This document shows, piece after piece, positions 1-8,112 of a stretch of DNA of 64,000 nt. Where the stretch lies: assembly GCF_900107815.1 (NCBI RefSeq), contig NZ_FNRK01000011.1, forward strand, positions 38,254 through 102,253, read 5' to 3'. Every line of letters starts with the position of its first letter. The stretch's first letter is position 1. Position numbers and translations under genes: made by a program. The notes beneath the pieces are model-generated. The model had not been told where the DNA came from. It worked only from the letters and a program-made list of their open reading frames with translations, and made no database searches. The DNA is from Eubacterium aggregans (GTDB lineage: Bacteria; Bacillota; Clostridia; Eubacteriales; Eubacteriaceae).

Positions 1-1
1 T

Positions 2-169
2 ATGGCCATGGTTGCCGCAGTCTGTGCCATGGGTGTGGCTGGGGAAATTGCTGTGAAAAACATGCTTCCCACGGATGGGAACGCCACCTTCCGCAACCGC
101 CTCATCGATGCCATCTACCATCTGGATGGGGATACTCTGGAAGGACGGGCCAGCTATGAATTGCGCTAA
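2..169 (+). CDS. thiM: Hydroxyethylthiazole kinase, C-terminal 55 residues (partial)
   Basis: This is the 3' end of a gene whose start lies before the window. The frame opens at base 2 and ends at TAA 167-169. The tail has the alanine/glycine-rich segment followed by VAGEIA, a short acidic stretch and a terminal helix, which is how ThiM proteins end. ThiM phosphorylates the thiazole alcohol so that ThiE can couple it. Its last 14 bases overlap the start of thiE, so the two are translationally coupled. The identification rests on a short tail but is strongly supported by thiE and thiD following directly. Confidence 0.8.
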   Translation: MAMVAAVCAMGVAGEIAVKNMLPTDGNATFRNRLIDAIYHLDGDTLEGRASYELR

Positions 170-797
170 GGACCTCCTCCTCTACGCTGTGACTGACCGA
201 TACTGGCTGGGGAACCACACCCTGACCCAGGATGTGGAAGCCGCCCTTAAGGGGGGTGCTACCATGATCCAGCTCCGGGAAAAAACCCTCTGCGATGCGG
301 ATTTTCTCGCTGAAGCCAAGGTCATCAAAGCCCTGTGTGCCCAATACAACGTCCCCTTTATTATCAATGACAATGTCGCTATCGCCCGGGCCTGTGATGC
401 CGACGGCATCCATGTGGGGCAAAGGGATATGGAAGCGGATGATGTCCGTGCCCTCATCGGCAGCACAAAGCTCCTGGGGGTCTCTGCCCAAACCGTGGAG
501 CAAGCCCTTTTGGCCCAGTCCATGGGCGCCGATTACCTGGGTGTCGGAGCAGTGTACACCACCGGGACCAAGGCCGATGCGGACAATGTCTCCATGGATA
601 CCCTGACCGATATCTGCGCCGCTGTGGATATCCCGGTGGTGGCCATTGGCGGCATCACCCAGGAAAACCTCTCTGGGCTCTCTGGTACGGGGATTGCCGG
701 CATTGCCGTTGTCTCGGCCATCTTTGCTGCTGAGGATATTAAAGGCGCCACCCAGGCGCTGCTGACCATTACCCGGGAAATGATCCATGACTGCTAA
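156..797 (+). CDS. thiE: Thiamine-phosphate synthase
   Basis: A 213-residue TIM-barrel protein that joins HMP pyrophosphate to thiazole phosphate to give thiamine phosphate in the cytoplasm. Visible family signatures are GGATMIQLREK at residues 33-43, a following DADGIHVGQRDM segment, GVGAVYTTGTK, and the phosphate-binding AIGGI loop near the C-terminus. Length is normal for ThiE. An ATG 81 bases further upstream is open in frame, but it would lie inside thiM and add a non-homologous leader; ATG 156 puts the protein at YAVTDR as in other ThiE proteins. It overlaps thiM by 14 bases and the HAD gene by 11. Confidence 0.95.
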   Translation: MNCAKDLLLYAVTDRYWLGNHTLTQDVEAALKGGATMIQLREKTLCDADFLAEAKVIKALCAQYNVPFIINDNVAIARACDADGIHVGQRDMEADDVRALIGSTKLLGVSAQTVEQALLAQSMGADYLGVGAVYTTGTKADADNVSMDTLTDICAAVDIPVVAIGGITQENLSGLSGTGIAGIAVVSAIFAAEDIKGATQALLTITREMIHDC

Positions 798-1461
798 GTC
801 CATTTCCCTGAGGGACATTGCCACCCCCATTACCGGGGTCATCTTCGATCTGGATGGAACGCTGCTGGATTCCATGCCCATCTGGGCTACCATCGCCTCA
901 GACTACCTTCGCTCCCAGGACATTCAGCCAGAGCCGGGTTTAGATCAGCATTTTATGTCCCTTAGCATGGCCCAGGGTGCCGCTCACTACAGAGACCACT
1001 ATGGCCTTGTTAAGCCAGTGGATCAAATTATCACCGAGGTCTGCGCCATGGTCTACAAGGCCTATGCCACCCGGGTCCCCTTAAAGCCCGGGGCTTACGA
1101 CTTCCTCACCACCCTCCATGCCGCTGGTATCCCCACGGTCATCGCCACGGCCTCGGAGCGGGATCTCATCGATGCTGCCCTGGCACATCATAAACTGACC
1201 CACTGCATCGACCATATTCTCACCTGCTCTGAAGTGGGGTGCGGCAAGGATTGCCCTGAGGTTTTCGAAGCCGCCTTAGCCCTTTTGGGAACATCCAAAA
1301 AAAGCACCCTCGTCTTTGAGGATGCTTACCACGCCATTAAGACGGCCACCGGAGCGGGGTTTACTGTCGTAGCCGTTGCCGATGACAGCGCTGCTGCCGA
1401 TACCGGGGCTATTCAGGCCCTTTGCCCCATGACTATTCATACCTTTAAGGAGCTTTTATGA
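787..1461 (+). CDS. HAD-superfamily phosphatase within the thiamine operon
   Basis: A 224-residue HAD hydrolase of the beta-phosphoglucomutase-like subfamily. Motif I is DLDGTLLDS with the nucleophile Asp21 and acid/base Asp23. The Thr/Ser of motif II is in VIATAS, the motif III lysine is in GKDCPEV and the motif IV acid pair is in VFEDA. A helical cap lies between motifs I and II. It overlaps thiE by 11 bases and thiD by 4 (ATGA), so it is embedded in the thiamine operon. That position suggests a phosphate ester of the thiamine pathway, such as thiamine phosphate or HMP phosphate, as substrate. This is inference from context; HAD substrate range cannot be read from sequence. Confidence 0.85.
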   Translation: MTAKSISLRDIATPITGVIFDLDGTLLDSMPIWATIASDYLRSQDIQPEPGLDQHFMSLSMAQGAAHYRDHYGLVKPVDQIITEVCAMVYKAYATRVPLKPGAYDFLTTLHAAGIPTVIATASERDLIDAALAHHKLTHCIDHILTCSEVGCGKDCPEVFEAALALLGTSKKSTLVFEDAYHAIKTATGAGFTVVAVADDSAAADTGAIQALCPMTIHTFKELL

Positions 1462-2246
1462 AAACCGTTTTAACCATCGCCGGATCGGACTCCAGTGGCG
1501 GTGCGGGTATCCAGGCGGATATCAAAACCATCGCCGCCCATGGGCTATACGCCACCAGTGCCATTACCGCCCTCACTGCCCAGAATACCCTGGGGGTCAC
1601 CGCCATTCAGGAAACGACACCGGATTTTCTGGCTGCCCAGCTGGATGCGGTTTTTACGGATATCCCCCCGGATGCCGTTAAAATCGGCATGGTGGCAAAC
1701 GCGGCGTTAATCGCCGTTATTGCCGAAAAGCTGGCCCAGTATAAACCCGCCGCCATTGTGGCAGACCCGGTAATGGTATCCACCAGCGGCTCTGCTCTCC
1801 TGGCCCCAGATGCCCGGGAGACCTTAATCCATACCCTCCTGCCTTCAGCCTCCCTCATCACCCCTAATATCCCCGAGGCTGAGGTGATTTGGGGACAGTC
1901 CATCCCCGATGAAAAGGCCATGGAGGCCGCCGCCCGGGCCATCGCCCGCCAGCTTAAAGGCCCGGCGGTTCTCATTAAAGGGGGGCACCGGGTGTCCGAT
2001 GCCACGGATCTTCTCTGCACCCAGGGCACCTGTACCTGGTTTTCCGCCGAGCGCATCGCTACGGAAAATACCCACGGCACGGGCTGTACCCTATCCTCGG
2101 CCATTGCCTGCCAGCTGGCCCTCGGTGAGGATTTGCCCACCAGCATTAAAAGGGCCAAGGACTACCTCACCGGTGCCCTAAGGGCGGGGCTCAACCTCGG
2201 CCAGGGCTCTGGGCCTTTGGATCACGGTTGGCAAACGGCCTATTAG
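1458..2246 (+). CDS. thiD: Hydroxymethylpyrimidine/phosphomethylpyrimidine kinase
   Basis: A 262-residue ribokinase-fold kinase that phosphorylates HMP twice to HMP pyrophosphate, the pyrimidine substrate of ThiE. It begins with the family signature [18 protein letters not shown], contains [11 protein letters not shown], and carries the anion-hole/catalytic segment [11 protein letters not shown] at residues 207-217. The start overlaps the HAD stop as ATGA. It is the last gene of the visible thiamine operon; a separate promoter for the next gene begins 27 bases after the stop. Confidence 0.96.
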   Translation: MKTVLTIAGSDSSGGAGIQADIKTIAAHGLYATSAITALTAQNTLGVTAIQETTPDFLAAQLDAVFTDIPPDAVKIGMVANAALIAVIAEKLAQYKPAAIVADPVMVSTSGSALLAPDARETLIHTLLPSASLITPNIPEAEVIWGQSIPDEKAMEAAARAIARQLKGPAVLIKGGHRVSDATDLLCTQGTCTWFSAERIATENTHGTGCTLSSAIACQLALGEDLPTSIKRAKDYLTGALRAGLNLGQGSGPLDHGWQTAY

Positions 2247-2272
2247 ACAGATAATCCCATCTAAAAAGTATC

Positions 2273-2301
2273 TTGACGGTGCCTTTGCTTAGCTATACAA
2301 T
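2273..2301 (+). promoter_or_regulatory. Sigma-70-type promoter before the 74-residue gene
   Basis: The -35 TTGACG (2273-2278) and -10 TACAAT (2296-2301) are separated by exactly 17 bases, 30 bases ahead of the next start codon. Confidence 0.7.
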
Positions 2302-2330
2302 AAAAATATCAAATCAAAATGGAGATACCC

Positions 2331-2555
2331 ATGAAAACCTATGAACTGGTCACCGATCTGATCAACCAATGCGGTGGTGCATCCAACCCGGTCACCACCT
2401 TTTCCGACATTGAGGCGGAAAGCCCCGAGGCTTATATCCGGGCCAAGCACCCCGTAGATTACGCCGACTTCAAGAAAACCACCTTTGACAATGGAGATGT
2501 TCAGTTCGTTTTAGATAAATACACCTTAACCTACCGGTATACCTTCAGCGCCTAA
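2331..2555 (+). CDS. Small acidic protein of unknown function
   Basis: A 74-residue protein that I do not recognise. The start at ATG 2331 follows a GGAGA ribosome binding site (2321-2325); an in-frame ATG at 2319 overlaps that site and is unlikely. The product is acidic and rich in Asp, Thr and Tyr, with a C-terminal alternating hydrophobic/aromatic segment (YTLTYRYTF) suggestive of a beta strand. There is no signal peptide or membrane segment. Its own promoter precedes it, and its stop codon overlaps that of the convergent tag gene by 3 bases (shared span 2552-2555), leaving no room for a separate terminator. Confidence 0.7.
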   Translation: MKTYELVTDLINQCGGASNPVTTFSDIEAESPEAYIRAKHPVDYADFKKTTFDNGDVQFVLDKYTLTYRYTFSA

Positions 2556-3157
2556 TCCTGCTGCTTCGGGTGGCAAAAACACCCCAGTGCATGGTCATTC
2601 ACCACCCCCACGGCCTGGAGAAAGGCGTAGATGATGGTACTGCCCACAAAGCCCATCCCCCGACCCTTCAGATCCGCAGAAATGGTGTCGGACAGGGGCG
2701 TCTTTGCCGGCAGAGCATCATCGGTGTTCACCAAAGTCTGGCCCTGGGTAAAGCCCCAAAGGTAGGTATCGAAGCTGCCGTACTCCTCCTGGATGTCTAA
2801 AAAAACCTGGGCATTTTTAATCGCCGCCTCGATTTTTCGGCGGTTGCGCACAATCCCAGCGTCCTGCATCAGGGCTTCTTTTTTAACTGTGTCATAAGCC
2901 GCCACCACCGCCGGATCAAAGTTATCGAAGGCCCTTTGAAAATTTGGGCGCTTCTTTAAAATGGTCAGCCAGGATAGCCCGGCCTGGAATCCCTCCAGAA
3001 TCAGCATCTCAAAGAGCAGGCGATCGTCATGGACGGGCACCCCCCATTGATAATCATGATAATTGATATATTCTGGAGATTTCAAATCTACCCAGGTACA
3101 GCGCTGTAAGACCGCTGGTATGGGCCCTTTCCCTTTATTTTCTAAATCTCTTTCCAT
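2552..3157 (-). CDS. tag: DNA-3-methyladenine glycosylase I
   Basis: A 201-residue base-excision repair glycosylase that removes 3-methyladenine from DNA. Family features visible are an N-terminal RCTWV cysteine, YHDYQWGVP with the first zinc-binding His, the EGFQAGLSW segment holding the conserved Glu, the FVGSTIIYAFLQAVG segment, and the C-terminal HALGCFCH zinc ligands. The start at 3157 is chosen because GAGGAGGG lies just upstream; a longer frame would begin 36 bases earlier without such a site. It converges on and overlaps the small gene at 2331. Confidence 0.93.
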   Translation of the reverse strand: MERDLENKGKGPIPAVLQRCTWVDLKSPEYINYHDYQWGVPVHDDRLLFEMLILEGFQAGLSWLTILKKRPNFQRAFDNFDPAVVAAYDTVKKEALMQDAGIVRNRRKIEAAIKNAQVFLDIQEEYGSFDTYLWGFTQGQTLVNTDDALPAKTPLSDTISADLKGRGMGFVGSTIIYAFLQAVGVVNDHALGCFCHPKQQD

Positions 3158-3282
3158 TGCTCCCTCCTCGTTTTTATCTATTATAATCGCCATAACCGCC
3201 TTTCACAAGGCAAAGTATCCATTGACGGCACACCTCCCTTTTAAAATTTATACCTCAATTCTAAAAACTCGCCCTTTGATTA

Positions 3283-3291
3283 TGGTATAAT
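3283..3291 (+). promoter_or_regulatory. Extended -10 promoter for the flavodoxin-ferredoxin gene
   Basis: TGG directly before TATAAT (3286-3291) makes a TGN-extended -10 element; no good -35 is seen. The start codon of the next gene is 39 bases downstream. Confidence 0.45.
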
Positions 3292-3329
3292 AAAATTATT
3301 ATTAATGTAAAAGGAAGGTGTAATGGACG

Positions 3330-4106
3330 ATGGAATTAAAACAATCCACCCTTATGTATTTCAGTCCAACCGGCTCCACCGCCCAGGTTATCCGGTCCAT
3401 GGCAGATCACTCTGCGGCCCCGGTATCTGAAGTGAACCTCACCCCGATTCAAGACCCTTGCCGACGGTCCTTTGATGATCGAGAGCTCCTGATTATTGGG
3501 GTTCCTGTTTTCGGCGGACGCATTCCCCCGGTGGTTAAAGACCGCCTGGCCTATATTAAGGGCGCTGACACCCCTGCCGTCGTCGTCGCTACTTACGGAA
3601 ACCGCCACTACGACGATGCACTGCGGGAGCTTTCTGATTTTCTATCGGCCAAAGGCTTTGTCACCATTGCCGGTGCTGCCGTGGTCACGCGCCACTCCAT
3701 TGTCCCCACCATTGCCGAAGGCCGTCCGGACGAAGGGGATTATGCCGCCTTCAACGCCTTTACCGAACAGGTCTTTGAAAGGATTGCCGCCATGGAACAG
3801 GGGCATCCCGAGGCGGTGACCCTGCCAGGCAACCCGGAATACAAGGATTTCAAAGGGATTCCCTTTAAGCCCATTACCAACATGGACTGCGTGGCCTGCT
3901 GCGCCTGTGTGGCTGTCTGCCCCATGGGCGCCATTCCCATGGATTCCCCCAGTAAGACCATAAAAGAGAAGTGTATTACCTGTATGGCCTGTGTTTGGGC
4001 CTGCCCAAAGAATGCCCGAGCCCTGGGGAAGATGGATATCCTCTTCACTAAGCAGCATATCGGCAAGACTGCCAAGGTCCATAAGAACCCGGAATTTTTC
4101 TTATAA
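3330..4106 (+). CDS. EFR1-type flavodoxin/ferredoxin fusion protein
   Basis: A 258-residue soluble electron-transfer protein. Residues 1-160 form a flavodoxin-like domain with the FMN-phosphate loop SPTGST near residue 12 and the GVPVFGGRIPP segment. Residues 185-240 hold two [4Fe-4S] motifs, CVACCACVAVCP and CITCMACVWACP. Known relatives (EFR1 family) have this order, and their partners are usually unknown. The RBS AAGGAAGG precedes the ATG. The neighbour barstar gene starts 30 bases downstream with its own Shine-Dalgarno site, so the two are probably co-transcribed. FMN plus two clusters suggests a one/two-electron switch, but no specific reaction can be assigned. Confidence 0.85.
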   Translation: MELKQSTLMYFSPTGSTAQVIRSMADHSAAPVSEVNLTPIQDPCRRSFDDRELLIIGVPVFGGRIPPVVKDRLAYIKGADTPAVVVATYGNRHYDDALRELSDFLSAKGFVTIAGAAVVTRHSIVPTIAEGRPDEGDYAAFNAFTEQVFERIAAMEQGHPEAVTLPGNPEYKDFKGIPFKPITNMDCVACCACVAVCPMGAIPMDSPSKTIKEKCITCMACVWACPKNARALGKMDILFTKQHIGKTAKVHKNPEFFL

Positions 4107-4135
4107 GCTTAAGCCTACACAAAGGAGATGAGAGA

Positions 4136-4405
4136 ATGATTGATGTCCGATTAGAAGGGGATAAGATGATTACCCCGGAAAAAGCCCAGTCCCATATTAA
4201 AAAGCGGATGGATTTTGAAGATAACTACGGTGCTACCCCCGACGCCCTTTGGGATGCTCTAAATGATATTGAAGAACCCACCGCCATCACCCTGTATGAT
4301 ACCCAAGCCATGTTAAATAACCTGGGACAATACGGCTACGATCTTTTAGATACCTTCCAGGATGCGGCGAAGGTCAACGGAGACCTGTTGTTTGAAGAAG
4401 ATTAA
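4136..4405 (+). CDS. Barstar-family protein without a nearby ribonuclease
   Basis: An 89-residue acidic protein with the barstar signature: an N-terminal VRLEGDKM strand, then YGATPDALWDAL at residues 31-42, matching the barnase-binding helix region of barstar, and an acidic tail. Barstar blocks the ribonuclease barnase by covering its active site with acidic residues. No barnase or other RNase-toxin gene is present in the neighbourhood, so this is either an orphan immunity protein or one that acts on a different partner. RBS AAAGGAGATG precedes the ATG. Confidence 0.8.
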   Translation: MIDVRLEGDKMITPEKAQSHIKKRMDFEDNYGATPDALWDALNDIEEPTAITLYDTQAMLNNLGQYGYDLLDTFQDAAKVNGDLLFEED

Positions 4406-4431
4406 GGCATCGAATGTGAGGAGGCTTTCTT

Positions 4432-5619
4432 ATGCGGACTATTGTTATCAGTGACATTCACCTCGGCGTCGACGACCGCATTGCAGAATGTGTCCAAAAT
4501 AGATCCTTACTGATCTCTTTTCTTGAACACCTTAGAAGGGAAAAACAGGTAGATGAGGTGGTTATTAATGGGGATTTTTGGGATCAATGGTTTTATCCTG
4601 GGGATTATGAAATAACCGGAGATTCCAATACCTTTTATCTGGACGTTGCCGCTAATAACGCACCGGTCATTGATGCTTTCAAAGCACTCCTCGCCGATGG
4701 GATCAAAGTGGTCTATATTCCGGGAAACCACGATATGACCTTGTCTGCTGCCACGCTGGATCAAATTCTGCCTGGTATCGTCCAGGCCCGAGATACCCGG
4801 GGACTGGGCCGATACCGCACCGGCTGTCGGAGCGAGGTTGTCATCGAACATTCCCATCGCTACGAGCTTTTCTGTGCCCCAGACCCCTTTTCCAATTTAG
4901 AGCATATGACCCATGGGCAGCCCATCCTACCCCCAGGATACTTTTATGCCCGTCTCGGAGTGACTTCTTTGATGGAGAATTTTCCACAAATCACCAAAGA
5001 CCTCGGAACTATTTCTACTCCCAATCCAGAGGATGGAGATCAATACACGGCTTATCTGTACTTCAAAACCTGGGAAGACCTCATCAACCACCAGTTTCCA
5101 GTGACACAGACCCTGGATGACCCCTTTATTCAAGTTGCGGTGGATGGGTTCCAGGGTCGTTTCTCCATTGCCGATCTTGTTCCTACAAAAACAAAGCACC
5201 ACATCAGCGCCAAACTCTACACCGATATCCAACGCCGCTGGGAAAAAGTCCAACAGCACAATCTCGTCCCGGCTCCTACCACTGCCCTCTTTCAAATGCA
5301 GCATACTACAAATTTAGCAACACACATCCAATATTCCAGGCAGCAGTATTTTGATTTGGACCCCACAGTTGACGTCGTAGTCTTTGGCCATACCCACGTT
5401 CCTGCTTACCATGATTTTTCAGGGGATTACGGTCAAACAAAGTGTTTCGTTAATGAAGGGACCTGGGTGGATCATAATTTCGACGATTTGAAAAATACCG
5501 CAACCTTTGCAGATATCCATTCCGGGGAAAAAACCGATTCCGTATTCCTCCTTAAATGCCTGGGGACAGAACGGCTGGAGGATATTGTTTCCGTGGAGAA
5601 TGCGTATGTTAAGCGATAA
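4432..5619 (+). CDS. Calcineurin-like metallophosphoesterase
   Basis: A 395-residue dinuclear metallophosphoesterase. Metal-binding motifs are in order: Asp8-x-His10 (SDIH), NGDFWD near residues 46-51, GNHD at 98-101, and FGHTH at 318-322. About 200 residues lie between GNHD and GHTH, much longer than in small phosphodiesterases, so a helical insert or cap is present. There is no signal peptide, so it acts in the cytoplasm or at the membrane face. It starts 26 bases after the barstar gene with a GAGGAGG-like RBS and is the last gene before a terminator. The substrate cannot be predicted. Confidence 0.85.
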   Translation: MRTIVISDIHLGVDDRIAECVQNRSLLISFLEHLRREKQVDEVVINGDFWDQWFYPGDYEITGDSNTFYLDVAANNAPVIDAFKALLADGIKVVYIPGNHDMTLSAATLDQILPGIVQARDTRGLGRYRTGCRSEVVIEHSHRYELFCAPDPFSNLEHMTHGQPILPPGYFYARLGVTSLMENFPQITKDLGTISTPNPEDGDQYTAYLYFKTWEDLINHQFPVTQTLDDPFIQVAVDGFQGRFSIADLVPTKTKHHISAKLYTDIQRRWEKVQQHNLVPAPTTALFQMQHTTNLATHIQYSRQQYFDLDPTVDVVVFGHTHVPAYHDFSGDYGQTKCFVNEGTWVDHNFDDLKNTATFADIHSGEKTDSVFLLKCLGTERLEDIVSVENAYVKR

Positions 5620-5713
5620 ACACAATACCAAAAAGCTTTTTGATGAAGCCAAGGGCCAGTATGGTTCAATAATGATGATTTTATTTCCCTTCGAAAAAAC
5701 TTCCTGGAATAGC

Positions 5714-5745
5714 ATCAAAAAAAGGGCCATGGCCCTTTTTTTGAT
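5714..5745. terminator. 32-bp perfectly palindromic bidirectional terminator
   Basis: The whole 32 bp reads the same on both strands, with a run of A on one side and a run of T on the other, centred between 5729 and 5730. It sits between two convergent genes and ends transcription from both sides. Confidence 0.85.
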
Positions 5746-5756
5746 ACCTTATTTCT

Positions 5757-6476
5757 TTATAAGGCTCGCCCGGAGAGATGGATGGAAAATTCGTAGCGGC
5801 TGCCGTCCACCACCATACGCACGATCTCAATGGGACAATCCTCCATATAGGTCACCCGATTATTGATCAGTAAGGGATGCCCCACCGGTAAATCCAAAAG
5901 CTGAGCCTGGGTAAAATCCGCCACCGCCGCCCGGATAGTATCATCGGCATCAGTTATTCTAACCTGATGTTTTTTCTCTAAATAAGCATATAAAGACGTA
6001 ATCTGATCCTGATCCTCTAAAATGCCCGGGGCAATATCCGGATTCAGATAATTTGTCATAATGGCGATGGGCCGACCATCTGCCATCTGGATGCGCTGGA
6101 TGCGGATCACTGCCGTTCCCTCCGAAAGCTTGAGGGCCTTCAATACAGAAGGCGGTGGAATGATTTCATCAATATAAATCCCTTTGGAGGAAACATCATA
6201 CCCTTTTGCCCGCATGGTTTCCGTAAAAGAGGTTACCTGGTTGAGGCGCTGGGTGGCTGTGGCATCGACCACCTCGGTTCCCCGGCCCTGTTGAACGTGG
6301 AGAAGCCCCTCCTGCTCAAGCAAAGCCACTGCCTTACGGATGGTGGTTCGGCTGACCTCAAATAGGCTACAAAGCTCTGTTTCTGTGGGAATCAAGGTTC
6401 CCGGCGGATATTCTTCATTGGTGATACGCTGTTTTAATGCATCGTAAACACGACGATAGCTTGGATATCGGGACAT
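5757..6476 (-). CDS. GntR/HutC-family transcriptional regulator
   Basis: A 239-residue regulator. The N-terminal winged helix-turn-helix (residues 8-70) has the family pattern PPGTLIPTETELCSLFEVSRTTIRKAV. The C-terminal UTRA ligand-binding domain follows from about residue 95, with the typical ALKLSEGTAVIRIQRI strand. UTRA domains bind small sugar phosphates or related metabolites. The gene diverges from an SDR-aldolase-kinase cassette and very likely controls it. GAGGAGG lies seven bases before the ATG. The terminator at 5714-5745 is immediately downstream. Confidence 0.93.
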   Translation of the reverse strand: MSRYPSYRRVYDALKQRITNEEYPPGTLIPTETELCSLFEVSRTTIRKAVALLEQEGLLHVQQGRGTEVVDATATQRLNQVTSFTETMRAKGYDVSSKGIYIDEIIPPPSVLKALKLSEGTAVIRIQRIQMADGRPIAIMTNYLNPDIAPGILEDQDQITSLYAYLEKKHQVRITDADDTIRAAVADFTQAQLLDLPVGHPLLINNRVTYMEDCPIEIVRMVVDGSRYEFSIHLSGRAL

Positions 6477-6560
6477 GGCAAACCTCCTCTTATTTTTTAG
6501 AATAGCATAGCCTATAACATTTGTCCAACCCTTAAATCAAACATCACTAAAACATTTCTA

Positions 6561-6589
6561 TTGATATCCTAAAGATAACTATGTATAAT
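6561..6589 (+). promoter_or_regulatory. Promoter of the SDR-deoC-kinase cassette
   Basis: TTGATA (6561-6566), a 17-base spacer and a perfect TATAAT (6584-6589). The site overlaps an upstream ATG at 6581, which rules that ATG out as the start of the SDR protein. The GntR regulator gene ends its leader just upstream, so repression here would fit. Confidence 0.85.
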
Positions 6590-6649
6590 CAAAAACAAAT
6601 CCGGATAGAGGGATTTATTCCCAACAAATCATTTTATGGAGGAAAGATC

Positions 6650-7420
6650 ATGTCAGTTTTAGATATGTTTAGTATGAAAGGTAAGTGTGGGTTTGTAACC
6701 GGCGGCTCCAGGGGGATTGGCTACGCCGTAGCGAAGGCATTGGCTGAAGCTGGAGCTGATGTCGCCTTGGTCGCCACGAATATGGCCATCGCTGAAAAAG
6801 CAGCAGAGGATATTCGCACCACTACCGGGCGGAACATTACCGCTATCGGCTGTGATGTGACCAAACCTGAAGAGGTGGATGCCATGATGGCGATTTTTCT
6901 GGAAACCTACAAAACCATTGACTTCGCCGTCAATAACGCTGGCATTTTCAACGGCTTTGCGGTGGAAGAGATTAGCCCCGAGGATTTTAAGGCCGTACTG
7001 GATGTTAACTTAAACGGCGTTTTTCTTACCGCTCAAGCGGCTGCCAAGGCCATGTTAAAGGAAGGGAAGAAGGGCAGTATTATTTCGACTGCCTCCATGT
7101 CCGGGCACATTGTCAATGTTCCCCAGACCATCGCTAATTACTGCGCCTCTAAGGCCGCCGTTATCCACCTGAGCAAGGCCATGGCTGTGGAATGGGCCGA
7201 ACGGGGGATTCGCGTTAATACCGTAAGCCCTGGGTATATCACAACCGAGCTGGTCGCTGAACTAACCGATATGCACCCCATCTGGAATGAGATGGTCCCC
7301 ATGAAACGCCTTGGGACTGTAGAGGATTTGGTGGGTGCCTACCTCTACCTCGCTTCCAATGCTTCCCGCTACACCACCGGCTCCGATATCATCGTTGACG
7401 GCGGCTATTGCTGCCGATAG
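6650..7420 (+). CDS. Short-chain dehydrogenase/reductase (sugar or polyol oxidation)
   Basis: A 256-residue classical SDR. The nucleotide-binding TGGSRGIG is at residues 17-24, NNAG follows near residue 95, and the catalytic Ser and Tyr-x-x-x-Lys (YCASK) near 150-166. It ends with the oligomer-interface tail TGSDIIVDGGY. The start at 6650 is set by TGGAGG nine bases upstream and by the promoter overlapping the only earlier ATG. It leads a three-gene operon with an aldolase 8 bases downstream and a kinase. In this setting it probably oxidises a sugar alcohol or sugar, but the substrate is not readable. Confidence 0.9.
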   Translation: MSVLDMFSMKGKCGFVTGGSRGIGYAVAKALAEAGADVALVATNMAIAEKAAEDIRTTTGRNITAIGCDVTKPEEVDAMMAIFLETYKTIDFAVNNAGIFNGFAVEEISPEDFKAVLDVNLNGVFLTAQAAAKAMLKEGKKGSIISTASMSGHIVNVPQTIANYCASKAAVIHLSKAMAVEWAERGIRVNTVSPGYITTELVAELTDMHPIWNEMVPMKRLGTVEDLVGAYLYLASNASRYTTGSDIIVDGGYCCR

Positions 7421-7428
7421 GAGAACCC

Positions 7429-8100
7429 ATGACTTATTCAAAACACGATATTGCCCGGATGATTGACATCAGCGCCGTCCAAGCCCAGTCCACCCAGGCC
7501 GATGTGGATGCCATTATCGCCGCAGCCAAGGCCCATCGCTTTATTTGCGTCTTTCCCCTCCACGGCTTTATAAACCGGGCCTTGGATGCCATGGCGAACG
7601 AACCGGATATTATGGTTGGTGGGGTCATCGGCTTTCCATCCGGCGGTGAACTGACCGCCTTCAAGGTTCATCAGGCCAAAACCTTGACCGCTATGGGTTG
7701 TGGCGAGGTGGATATGGTCCTCAATGTGGGGATGTTGAAATCCGGACTGGACGGCGCCGTCGCCCGGGATATCCGCCGAGTAGCCGATGCTGCCGGAGAC
7801 ACGCCCCTTAAGGTTATTATGGAAGCGCCCCTCCTTACCGATGACGAAATTGCCCGGGCTGCAAGGCTGATCTGCGACAACGGCGCCAGTTTTATTAAAA
7901 CAGGGACCGGATGGTCCGGCACCACCACGGACCACCATATCAAAGTGATTAAAAAAGCAGTGGGAAATACCCTTCCCCTCAAAGTAGCGGGTGGGGTGCG
8001 CAATCTGGAAACCGTTCTGCGGATGGTGGATATGGGCGTCAGCCGTTTCGGCATTGGTTATGCATCCGCTCTGAATATCCTCAATGAAGTTAAAGAATAA
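7429..8100 (+). CDS. deoC: DeoC-family aldolase
   Basis: A 223-residue class I aldolase of the deoxyribose-phosphate aldolase family. The Schiff-base lysine sits in FIKTGTGWS (canonical FIKTSTGF), and the second conserved lysine is in LKVAGGVRN. The proton-shuttle Asp lies in VDMVLNVG. The start is ATG 7429 after AGGAGA; a reading frame 21 bases longer lacks an RBS. DeoC normally cleaves 2-deoxyribose 5-phosphate to acetaldehyde and glyceraldehyde 3-phosphate. The slightly altered active-site loop (GTGW instead of STGF) and the SDR/kinase neighbours leave room for a related ketose or deoxy-sugar phosphate substrate. Confidence 0.88.
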   Translation: MTYSKHDIARMIDISAVQAQSTQADVDAIIAAAKAHRFICVFPLHGFINRALDAMANEPDIMVGGVIGFPSGGELTAFKVHQAKTLTAMGCGEVDMVLNVGMLKSGLDGAVARDIRRVADAAGDTPLKVIMEAPLLTDDEIARAARLICDNGASFIKTGTGWSGTTTDHHIKVIKKAVGNTLPLKVAGGVRNLETVLRMVDMGVSRFGIGYASALNILNEVKE

Positions 8101-8112
8101 TGGAGTGTCTTT

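Noticed and set aside
102..893. Long minus-strand frame opposite thiE
   Set aside because: It is the antisense shadow of a clearly coding gene, with low-complexity His/Gly composition and no homologous motifs. The same applies to the other long antisense frames, for example opposite deoC, fdhA, aor and moeA.
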